From assembly GCA_014803435.1 (NCBI GenBank), contig JACYFD010000002.1, positions 473,026-537,025 of the forward strand: DNA of 64,000 nt, written 5' to 3'. Numbering within the stretch: position 1 is the first letter of the stretch; every line of letters starts with the position of its first letter. The stretch comes from Cellulosimicrobium terreum. Lineage in GTDB: Bacteria > Actinomycetota > Actinomycetes > Actinomycetales > Cellulomonadaceae. Below the pieces are notes generated by a model. That model saw nothing but the letters and a program-made list of their open reading frames with translations. It ran no database searches and was not told the origin of the DNA. Of the stretch, positions 1 through 7,900 are shown piece by piece. A program made the position numbers and the translations under genes.

Positions 1-342
1 GTACTCCCACGTGCTCGTGTTGTGCGCCGCGGTGAGCTTCCACTGGAACGTGACCGTGGAGCCGGTCTGGGTCCGGGGCCACGGCTTGCTGCTGTCGTCG
101 AGGATGTTGAAGCCGCTCCCGCCCGAGCACTGCTTCGAGCCCTTGGGCGCCTCGACGCTCTGCGGCTCGTAGGTGATCGGGCCGCAGTCGAACGACGTGG
201 CGCCCTTGGCGCAGTTGTCCTGGCGGCTCGGCGGCGACGTGATCCAGCCGTGCGCCGACGCGCTCGGTGCGACCGCGACGGGCGCGATGATGGCCAGCGC
301 CCCGAGCGCGGCCGCCAGCAGGGCCGCTCTGAGCTTTCTCAT
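1..342 (-). CDS. AA10 lytic polysaccharide monooxygenase (chitin-binding protein family), 3' end outside window
   Basis: Secreted copper enzyme of the AA10 family, which oxidatively cleaves crystalline chitin or cellulose outside the cell. Only the first 114 codons are in the window. The N-terminus MRKLRAALLAAALGALA is a Sec signal peptide ending ASA, followed directly by His31 in HGWITSPPSR, the classical AA10 mature N-terminus. His31 and His107 (LTAAHNTSTWEY) are the two ligands expected for the copper histidine brace. The start is preceded by GGAGAGCGAG. Substrate cannot be read from this fragment, and any C-terminal CBM lies beyond the edge. The gene is divergent from nothing close; a promoter and a 14-bp palindrome lie upstream. 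The reading frame is open to the window edge, so there is no sign of decay. Confidence 0.93.
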   Translation of the reverse strand, partial: MRKLRAALLAAALGALAIIAPVAVAPSASAHGWITSPPSRQDNCAKGATSFDCGPITYEPQSVEAPKGSKQCSGGSGFNILDDSSKPWPRTQTGSTVTFQWKLTAAHNTSTWEY

Positions 343-382
343 GATGTCTCGCTCTCCATCCGGTGGTGAGTGGTCGCTCCCG

Positions 383-411
383 ACGCTATGAAAAGGGAGG
401 ATCACGGACAA
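383..411 (-). promoter_or_regulatory. candidate promoter of the AA10 gene
   Basis: On the minus strand TTGTCC and TAGCGT are separated by 17 bp and stand about 40 bp upstream of the AA10 start codon, a good match to an actinobacterial sigma-70-type promoter. Prediction from sequence only. Confidence 0.45.
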
Positions 412-430
412 TCCGGTGAAGCACGTAGGG

Positions 431-444
431 GGATACGCGTATCC
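431..444. promoter_or_regulatory. 14-bp perfect palindrome upstream of the AA10 promoter (candidate operator)
   Basis: GGATACGCGTATCC is a perfect palindrome about 20 bp upstream of the -35 element of the AA10 gene, a position suited to an activator or repressor. The bound protein is unknown. The rest of the 206-bp gap to the acyltransferase holds no gene that I can see. Confidence 0.4.
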
Positions 445-548
445 ACGGCTCGGCGGACGGACCTGCACGCCGGAGCCGGGGGAGGCACCGGCGCGCTGCC
501 GGGAGACCGGGCGGTGGGCCGCGATCGTGTGGAGAACCCGTAGGGCCC

Positions 549-1127
549 TCAGGCAGGCAGGTCCTCCTCGCGCAGGCGGGGCTCGGTGCGCAGCTGCGGG
601 TGCAGGCCCGACTTGTCGGCGTAGAACGCGCGCACGACGTCCATGTCGGCGCGCACGTCGCCCGTGAGGTCGATCGACGGACCGAGCCCCGTGGTCATCG
701 TCGTCCGGTCGACGTACCCGAGCGTCACGGGCAGTCCAGCCTCGCGCGCGATGCGGTAGAAGCCGGACTTCCAGTACGTCCCCGCGCCGCGCGTCCCCTC
801 CGGCGTCACCACGAGGGAGAAGACCTCGCCCGCGGCCAGGCGCGCCACCACGTCGTCGACGACGCGGCTCGGGTCGCTCCGGTCGACCGGGATCCCGCCC
901 AGCGCGCGCATCACCGGCCCCGCGGGTCCGGCGAACAGCGTGTGCTTGCCGAGCCAGCGCACGTGGATCCCGGTGCTCCAGGAGATGGCGAGCATGAGGA
1001 CGAAGTCCCAGTTGGACGTGTGCGGGGCGCCGACCAGGAGGGAGGGTCGGGTCGTGTCGTAGGGATCGCTGCGCAACGTCCAGCGGCTCACCCTCCAGAA
1101 CGTGCGGGCGAGCGCTCGGCGGATCAT
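549..1127 (-). CDS. 1-acylglycerol-3-phosphate acyltransferase family protein (PlsC-like)
   Basis: A 192-residue member of the PlsC/glycerolipid acyltransferase superfamily, which transfers acyl groups to phospholipid precursors or related acceptors at the membrane. The two catalytic blocks are visible: block I HTSNWD (H-x4-D) near residue 36 and block III PEGTR near residue 110, with GGIPVDRSD between them. It is shorter than housekeeping PlsC (about 240 residues) and resembles the compact actinobacterial acyltransferases whose acceptor is often unknown. The start is placed at the ATG giving MIRRALARTFWR; an upstream in-frame ATG adds 61 low-complexity Arg-rich residues and is rejected. It stands alone, with the AA10 gene downstream in the same direction. 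Confidence 0.8.
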   Translation of the reverse strand: MIRRALARTFWRVSRWTLRSDPYDTTRPSLLVGAPHTSNWDFVLMLAISWSTGIHVRWLGKHTLFAGPAGPVMRALGGIPVDRSDPSRVVDDVVARLAAGEVFSLVVTPEGTRGAGTYWKSGFYRIAREAGLPVTLGYVDRTTMTTGLGPSIDLTGDVRADMDVVRAFYADKSGLHPQLRTEPRLREEDLPA

Positions 1128-1206
1128 CCGGACACGGTACCGCCGAGCCGGTCGCCGGCGCCGGTCGCATCGACAGGGCGCGCAGCGGTGACTACCCTCA
1201 CGACGA

Positions 1207-1229
1207 GGTAGGACACCTCTCGTCCTACC
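1207..1229. promoter_or_regulatory. inverted repeat upstream of the ROK regulator (candidate operator)
   Basis: GGTAGGAC, 7 bp, GTCCTACC: perfect 8-bp arms, 57 bp before the ROK start codon. ROK repressors usually control their own operon, so this is the best candidate for its operator. Inference only. Confidence 0.45.
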
Positions 1230-1285
1230 GGTCGGGCGGGGGCAGCGGCCGCCGCACGACGTCGTGCACGCTCCACGGAGGCCCG

Positions 1286-2506
1286 ATGGACACGCTGCTC
1301 GCCGGATCACCCGCGCTCCTGCGCACCCTGAACCTCCGTGCCGTCCTCGGCGCCCTCGGGTCCGGCCAGGCGCTCGCCCGGCCAGACGTCGTGGCGGCGA
1401 CAGGGCTGTCGAAGACGACCGTCGCGCAGACGCTGCGGGTCCTCGTCGAGACCGGTGTCGTCGTGGAGGCAGGGCTCGACCACGACCGCCGCGGTCCCGC
1501 CGCGACGCTGTACCGCGTCGATCCCGACCACGCGTTCGGGCTGGGTGTCGACGTGGCGCGCGACCGCGTGCGGGTCGCCCTGGTCGACGTCACGGGCACG
1601 GTACGCGCCCGCGCGGAGCGCCGCGACGTCGCGGCGACGGAGGCGTCCCGGGCGCGTGCTGCGGCCGAGCTCGCCCGGGCGTGCACCAGCGACGTCGAGG
1701 CGCGCCTCGGGACGGGTGCGACGGTCGAGGTGTCGCGCGCGGTCGTCGCCGTCCCCGCCGTCGTCGGCGCGGACCACGCCACGATCCGGCGCATCCCCGG
1801 CTACGAGAAGGGCGGCACGACGCTGCACGACGCCCTCGTGGACGCGCTCGGCTGCCCGGTGCAGCTCGAGAACGACCTCAACCTCGCCGCAGTCGCCGAG
1901 CAGCACGACGGCGTGGCGACCGGGGCCCGGTCCTTCGTCGTCCTCGGGCTCGGCGAAGGGTTCGGTGCCGGGCTCGTGCTGGACGGCCAGCTCCACCGGG
2001 GCGCGGCCGGAGGCGCCGGCGAGGTGTCGTTCCTGCCGCACCCCGAGCGACCGCTCGGGACGGAGGCGCTCGGGTCGTCCGCGGTCGCCGTGATCGCCCG
2101 CGACCACGGCCTGCCCGAGGACATGACCGTGGCGGACCTCGTGGACCGCACCGAGCGGGGTGACACGGTCGCGGGCGCGGCGCTCGACGACGTCGCGGGC
2201 CGGCTGGCCGTGGTCGCCGGGTCGGTCATGCTCGTCGTCGAGCCCGACCTGTTCGTCCTCACCAACCAGGCGGCGCGGCCCGTGCTCGCCGAACGCGTCT
2301 CCGGGTACCTCGCGGAGCAGCTCGCCGTCCTGCCGATCCGCGTCGTGCCGTCCGCGTTCGACGGTGACGCCGTCGTCGTCGGGGCCGCCCGCGCAGCGAG
2401 CGGGGCGCTGCGCGAGGAGGTCTTCCGCGCCGCCGCGGTGGCGCTGCCCGCCGCCGCCTCCGTCGAGACGCCCGACGGCGTCCCGGCCGAGCCGCAGCCG
2501 TCGTGA
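1286..2506 (+). CDS. ROK family transcriptional regulator
   Basis: A 406-residue ROK-type repressor: an N-terminal MarR-like winged helix (about residues 15-75, with the helix-turn-helix LARPDVVAATGLSKTTVAQTL) followed by a ROK/sugar-kinase-like domain from about residue 85. ROK regulators sense a sugar or sugar phosphate in the cytoplasm. The glycine-rich GLGEGFGAGLVLDGQLHRGAAGGAGE segment and the ENDLN motif are typical of the fold; the zinc-binding cysteine cluster of many ROK proteins is not obvious. A GGAGG sits just upstream of the ATG. Its stop overlaps the start of the ChbG-like gene by GTGA, so it is the first gene of an operon with a deacetylase and a GPH symporter and probably regulates them in response to their substrate. 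Confidence 0.9.
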   Translation: MDTLLAGSPALLRTLNLRAVLGALGSGQALARPDVVAATGLSKTTVAQTLRVLVETGVVVEAGLDHDRRGPAATLYRVDPDHAFGLGVDVARDRVRVALVDVTGTVRARAERRDVAATEASRARAAAELARACTSDVEARLGTGATVEVSRAVVAVPAVVGADHATIRRIPGYEKGGTTLHDALVDALGCPVQLENDLNLAAVAEQHDGVATGARSFVVLGLGEGFGAGLVLDGQLHRGAAGGAGEVSFLPHPERPLGTEALGSSAVAVIARDHGLPEDMTVADLVDRTERGDTVAGAALDDVAGRLAVVAGSVMLVVEPDLFVLTNQAARPVLAERVSGYLAEQLAVLPIRVVPSAFDGDAVVVGAARAASGALREEVFRAAAVALPAAASVETPDGVPAEPQPS

Positions 2507-3438
2507 GCACCGCGGACGCGCCGTCGGGCCTCGTCACCCGGCTCGGGCTGGAGCCGGGGGCGCGCGCGATCATCCTCAACGCCGACGACTTCGGCATGTG
2601 CCGGGCCGCCAACCGCGCGATCGTCGACCTCCTCCTCGCCGGTCTGGTCGACTCCGCGACGGTCATGGTGCCGTGTCCCTGGGCGCCCGACGCGCTGGCG
2701 TTCGCCGCGGCCCACCCGCAGGCCGACGTCGGGGTCCACCTCGTCCTCACGAGCGAGTGGACGCGGTACCGCTGGCGTCCCCTCACCGGGACCGGCACGA
2801 CCCTGGTCGACGCCGCCGGTTACTTCCCGGCCGACGTCGCGACGGTCGAGCGGCAGGCGAGCGACGCGGACGTCGCCGCCGAGCTCGCTGCCCAGCTCGA
2901 CGCGGCGCTCGCGGCGGGCGTGGACGTCTCGCACCTCGACAACCACATGGGATCGGTCTACGGGCTGGAGACCGGGCGCAGCTTCCTGCCGCAGGTGTTC
3001 GACCTCGCGGCGCGGCACGGTCTGCCGTTCCGGCTGCCGCGCACCACGGACGGCATGGACCTGCCCGACGGCCTGCAGCCCGTGCTCGACGCCGCGACCG
3101 CCGCGGCCGACGCGCTCGGCGTCGTGCTGCCGGACCGGCTGTGGACGCACCCGTTCGCACTCGCGGGCGAGGGCACGGTCGCCGAGGAGGACTACGAGGA
3201 CGTCAAGGCGGGGTTCTGCGACCTGCTGCGTCGTGTCCGCGCCGGCGTCACCGAGATCTACCTGCACCCCATGCTCGACGACGACGAGCTCGCCGACGTC
3301 GCCGACTACTCTGCCGCGAAGCGCGGGTTCGAGCGGCGCCTGCTCGCCGACCCGGACGTCGCCGCGGTGATCGAGTCCGAAGGCCTCGTGCGCGTGGGCT
3401 GGCGCGACCTGCGCGCGGTGCAGCGGGGCGAGCGGTGA
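2503..3438 (+). CDS. YdjC/ChbG family carbohydrate deacetylase
   Basis: A 311-residue YdjC-fold (TIM-barrel-like) metal-dependent deacetylase. ChbG of Escherichia coli removes one N-acetyl group from chitobiose and related chitooligosaccharides in the cytoplasm. Visible family features are NADDFGMCRAANRAI near residue 26 (metal-binding Asp pair), HLDNHMG near residue 146 and WTHPF near residue 209. The GTG start overlaps the ROK stop by four bases and the gene's own stop overlaps the next start in the same way, so the three are translationally coupled. The substrate is inferred from family and from the nearby AA10 gene, not shown; YdjC proteins also act on other acetylated sugars. Confidence 0.88.
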   Translation: MSTADAPSGLVTRLGLEPGARAIILNADDFGMCRAANRAIVDLLLAGLVDSATVMVPCPWAPDALAFAAAHPQADVGVHLVLTSEWTRYRWRPLTGTGTTLVDAAGYFPADVATVERQASDADVAAELAAQLDAALAAGVDVSHLDNHMGSVYGLETGRSFLPQVFDLAARHGLPFRLPRTTDGMDLPDGLQPVLDAATAAADALGVVLPDRLWTHPFALAGEGTVAEEDYEDVKAGFCDLLRRVRAGVTEIYLHPMLDDDELADVADYSAAKRGFERRLLADPDVAAVIESEGLVRVGWRDLRAVQRGER

Positions 3439-4856
3439 GCGGTTCGCGCCCGGGACTGCTCGAACGGGTCCGCGACCGGCGGCTCGTCGGCGCGCCGACC
3501 CGAGCGCAGACCGTGGCCTTCGGCGCGTCGGCGTTCCCCGCGAACCTGCTGCTGCAGACCTTCTCCGCCTTCGTCGTCTTCTTCTACGTCGACCACCTCG
3601 GCGTACCGGCGGGCTGGGTCGCGGGCGCGATGATCGCGCACGGGATCCTCAACGCCGTCCTCAACCCGCTCGTGGGGGCGGTGTCCGACCGGCGGCGCAC
3701 GGCGTGGGGCCGGCGCGTGCCGTGGATCGGCCTGGGGATCGTGCCGCTCGTCGTGGCGTTCGTGCTCGTGTGGACGCCGCCCGACGTCAGTCCGACCGCC
3801 CTCGTGGTCTGGTTCCTGCTCGTGGTCGCCGTGTACGACGTCGCGTACGTCGTCGTCGTGCTCAACATCTCCGCGCTGTTCCCGGAGATCTTCCGCACGA
3901 CGGCGGAGCGGGCGCGCGGCAACGCGCCGCGCCAGGTCTTCGGGCTGGTCGGGATGATCCTCGGGACGGCGGGCGCGCCGCTGCTGTACGGGACCGTCGG
4001 GTGGGCGTGGATGGCGGTGGCGCTCGCCGTCGTGAGCCTCGGGTTCTTCGCGTGGTCGCTCGCGGGGATGGTCGAGCGGCCCGTCGACGAGGCTGCCGTC
4101 CGCGCGCGCGAGGCTGCCGTGGGACTGCGCGACCAGCTCCGGTACACGTTCGCGAACCGTGCGTTCGTCACCTACGTCCTCGGGTCGTTGCTCCTGCAGA
4201 GCGTCACCGCGATCGTCCTCGCGTCGGTGCCGTTCTACGTCCGCTACGCCCTCGGCGGTCAGGACACGGACGCGACCCTCCTGCTCGCGCCGATCTTCGT
4301 GGCCGCGATCCCGTCGATCCTCGGGTGGTCCTGGGTCGTGCGGCGCGTCGGGCCGCGCACGACGATGCTCGGGGTCGTCGCCGTCTTCGGCCTCTCGACG
4401 TGCCTCTACCTGGTCCCGACGACGGTGGTGGGCGCAGCGGTGGTCGGCCTGGCCGTGGGTGTCGGCGTCGCCGGCCTGATGCAGGTGCTCGAGGTGGCGC
4501 TGGCCCAGGTGATCGACGACGACGAGCTGCGTACCGGGCTGCGCCGCGAGGGCATGTACTTCGGGGCGAACGGGTTCGTCGTGCGCGGGTCGGTGATCGT
4601 GCAGGCCGTCGCCGTGGCGGGCGTGCTCGCCGCGTCGGGATACGTGGAAGGCGCGGCGATGCAGGTTCCGGAGGTCGCGACGGGGGTCCGGCTGCTGCTC
4701 GGCGTCGTGCCCGTGACGCTCGCGGCGCTCGCGTTCGTCTCGTTCTGGTTCTACCCCCTGCGCGGGCGCGGCGACGGCGACGGCGAGGTCCCGGTCGACG
4801 AGGCGGTCGCCGACGCCGCGGCGTCGGCGACCGTCGCGGACCCCTTCCCGCGCTGA
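3435..4856 (+). CDS. GPH/MFS family sugar:cation symporter
   Basis: A 473-residue membrane transporter with about 12 hydrophobic segments, of the glycoside-pentoside-hexuronide branch of the major facilitator fold. Family signs are NPLVGAVSDRRRTAWGRRVPW (loop 2-3 motif, about residues 76-96), the TTAERARGNAPRQ loop and the late IDDDELRTGLRREGMYFGAN motif. It most likely imports the oligosaccharide that the coupled ChbG-like enzyme deacetylates. The GTG start used here overlaps the preceding stop by GTGA; a much longer open frame runs upstream but is only the shadow of the ROK and deacetylase genes. The acidic C-terminal tail (after about residue 440) is unstructured. Confidence 0.88.
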   Translation: MSGSRPGLLERVRDRRLVGAPTRAQTVAFGASAFPANLLLQTFSAFVVFFYVDHLGVPAGWVAGAMIAHGILNAVLNPLVGAVSDRRRTAWGRRVPWIGLGIVPLVVAFVLVWTPPDVSPTALVVWFLLVVAVYDVAYVVVVLNISALFPEIFRTTAERARGNAPRQVFGLVGMILGTAGAPLLYGTVGWAWMAVALAVVSLGFFAWSLAGMVERPVDEAAVRAREAAVGLRDQLRYTFANRAFVTYVLGSLLLQSVTAIVLASVPFYVRYALGGQDTDATLLLAPIFVAAIPSILGWSWVVRRVGPRTTMLGVVAVFGLSTCLYLVPTTVVGAAVVGLAVGVGVAGLMQVLEVALAQVIDDDELRTGLRREGMYFGANGFVVRGSVIVQAVAVAGVLAASGYVEGAAMQVPEVATGVRLLLGVVPVTLAALAFVSFWFYPLRGRGDGDGEVPVDEAVADAAASATVADPFPR

Positions 4857-4931
4857 CGCCGAGGGTCGCCGTCCCGCGCGCACGTCCGCAGGTGTCGTGC
4901 CACTGTGGTGAGCGTCGATGTCGTGTGACGT

Positions 4932-4951
4932 GGGCCACAGGGTTGTGGCCC
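4932..4951 (+). other. GC-rich hairpin just upstream of the giant surface-protein gene
   Basis: GGGCCACA, loop GGGT, TGTGGCCC: perfect 8-bp stem ending 16 bp before the surface-protein GTG. It could end transcription from the symporter operon or be a structured leader. No T-tract follows. Confidence 0.5.
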
Positions 4952-4967
4952 GACGGTCCCGCCGGGG

Positions 4968-7900
4968 GTGGAGATGCCGGGGACACCAGAGAGCGCCGCG
5001 CAGGTCGGTGCCCGCCCGGCGAGCCGTGCGCATGGGTGGGTGAGCGCGACGACGGCCCTCGCCCTCGCGTGCGGGACCGTGCTCCTGGGACTGTCCGTGC
5101 CGGCGACCGCCGCCGCCAGTTCCTCGTCGCGCGCTGCCCCCACCGACGTCGTGGACGCCGCGCGACCCGCGGGTCTACCCGCCGTGGGGCCGCTCGCGGC
5201 CGCACCGGGCAACCCCGGGGTGCCGAGCGACCCGGAGGTACTGTTCACGGAGGACTTCGAGAGCTCGCCGGACGGCTCGAACGTCCTGCTGACCGGGTAC
5301 ACGGGCGCGGGCGGGCAGACCTACGCAGCAGCCGCGTTCTGGTCCAACCGGCCCAACTGCAACGGCTTCATCGTCGACTGGACCAGCCCGCGGAACGCGA
5401 ACGACTGCACGGGCGTGCCCACCGCGGTGGCCGTCTACAACGCGATGCTCGCGATCCCGCACGCGCTCGGTCAGCTCCGCGGGGTGCCGCCGACGACCAA
5501 CGGTGCGGCGGCGTCGTACACGGCGGCCGGTGCGAACGGCGCCCAGATCCAGTTCCAGACGGCGACGCCGATCACGCTCCCCGTCGCCAACCGGTTCGTG
5601 ACGTTCTCCGTCGACGCGGGGGCGATGAACTGCAACGTCTCGGCGCCGCTCCTGCGGTTCTACCTCCTCGACGAGGCCGGTACCGAGATCCCTGTGTCGA
5701 GCACGCCCATCAACGTATGCACCGATCCGCGCGGACAGGCGTTCACCGGGGTACCGACGCCGAGCGGGGCCGCGCAGACGGTGCGTGCCGGGTCGTTCGC
5801 GGCGAATGGCTCCACCCTCGTGACGGGCTCGACGCTCGGCGTGCGCATGCGCAACCAGAACAGCGCGGCCAACGGCAACGACGGCGCGTACGACAACATC
5901 GAGGTCCTCGACGTATCGCCCCAGCTCGACAAGTCGTTCTCTCCGGTCTCGACCGTCGTCGGCGGGTCGTCGCGGCTCACGTTCACGGTGACGAACACGT
6001 CCGAGCTGGCGTCCAAGGCGGGCTGGGCGTTCACCGACAACCTGCCCGCCGGGCTGGTCGTCGCGAGCTCGCCGGACGTCACGAACGACTGCGGCGCCAC
6101 GGTGAGCGCCGCCGCGGGAGCGGCGCAGCTCACGGTGACCGGGGGGACGCTGACGGCGGGCGAGGTGTCGTGCACCGTCGCCGTGGACGTCACGTCGCGG
6201 ACCATCGGGACGTACACGAACGGGCCGGACAGCTTCTTCCCCACGACGGGTGTGAACCTGCCAGGAGAGGCCACGGTGACGTTCACCCCGCTCGTCGGAG
6301 CGGAGGCGTGCCCCACCCCGGCTTTCCTCTTCCAGGGCAGCCCGAGCGCGTCGCCGGTCGAGATCGACCTCGTGACCGGCGCGCAGACCACTCGGCCGGC
6401 GCTCGCGAACCTGGCGTTCAACGGCGTGGGCTACAGCGAGCTCGCCGACGGCTTCTTCGGCTTCGACAACCCCACCGACGAGCTGTACTTCGTCTCGCCC
6501 GACTACTCGACGGTCGAGAACCTCGGGTCACCGGACTACTCGAACGTGTCGTTCACCTACGCGCAGCTCTTCCCGAGCGGCATCCCCATCGGCGATGTCA
6601 GCCCGGACGGCGTCATGTACGTCTCGTCCGGCGGTGGGGCGGGGACGCAGCGGCCGTGGATGGCGATCGACGTCGACCAGGACTCGCCGACGTTCCTCCA
6701 GGTTCTCGACGGCGGCATGGTCCCGGCCCCGGGCAACCCGACCAACCAGGGGCTGGACTGGGTGTTCAACCCGGTGGACGGCAAGCTCTACTCGTTCGGG
6801 ATCAACACCGGCAACAAGAACGTGTCTCTCTACGCGTTCGACCCGGCGGACGCGAGCGCGGGCTACGTGCAGGTGGGGAGCTTCGGCGCGCTGACCGCTC
6901 CGAACGGCGTCCCGGCGGTGGGCAACCAGGCGACCAGCTCCCCGTTCGGCGCGACGTACTCCAGCCCGGGGTACCTGTACGGGGCGAACAACCAGACGGG
7001 GCAGATCTGGCGCGTCGCGGTCGACGACCCGACGACGGCGACGTTCTTCGCCTACGGTCCCGGCCCGTCGAGCAACAACGACGGCGCGCGCTGCGCGAGC
7101 GCGCCGATCTGGGTGGACCTCGGCGACGCACCCGACTCGTACGGCACGTCGCTGTCCGAGGACGGTGCGAGACACACCCTGGTCGACTACGACGACACGA
7201 CACACACCGCCCCGCTCATGCTCGGAGACTCGAACACCGTCGACGCGGAGGACGACGGCGTCCCCTCGCCCGGCGCGGACGGCGACGACCTCGCGGGGGT
7301 GGACGACGAGGGCGCGGTGGACAGCCCGATCGTCCTCACTCCGGCGTCCACCACCCCGGTGACCGTCACCGCGACGAACGAGACGGACCAGCCGGCGACC
7401 CTTGTCGGCTGGTTCGACGTCGACGGCGACGGGACGTTCGAGACGGGTGAGCGGTCGGTCGTGCCTGTCCCCGCGTCGAGCGGGAGCGCGGACTACGAGC
7501 TGATCGCGCCGGCCGGCGTCGTGCCGGACGCGTTCGCGCGATTCCGGCTGTACGCAGGGGACGTGGCGGACCCGCAGCCCACGGGGGCGGTCTCGGGCGG
7601 CGAGGTCGAGGACTACCCGACCACGGCCGGCCCGCCGCAGTGCCCGGTCGACGCGTTCCTGGCGCAGAACACGCCCACCGACCTGCGTGGTGTCGACCTG
7701 GTGACGGGTGAGGTATCGAACCTCGGTGACGACATCTCGGGCGCGAACCTCAACGCGTTGGGCTTCAACCCGCTCGACGGGTACCTGTACGCGATCAACG
7801 GGAACTCGACCGGGCTGAACCGCATCACGACGGACGGGGTGGTCACGGGGCTCGGGTCCATCGGCCTGAACCAGGCGGCGCAGTGGCAGACCGGAGACGT

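Noticed and set aside
2160-3434. N-terminal extension of the GPH symporter frame across the ROK and deacetylase genes
   Set aside because: The extension is Arg-rich shadow sequence over two well-supported genes; the GTGA overlap gives the real start.
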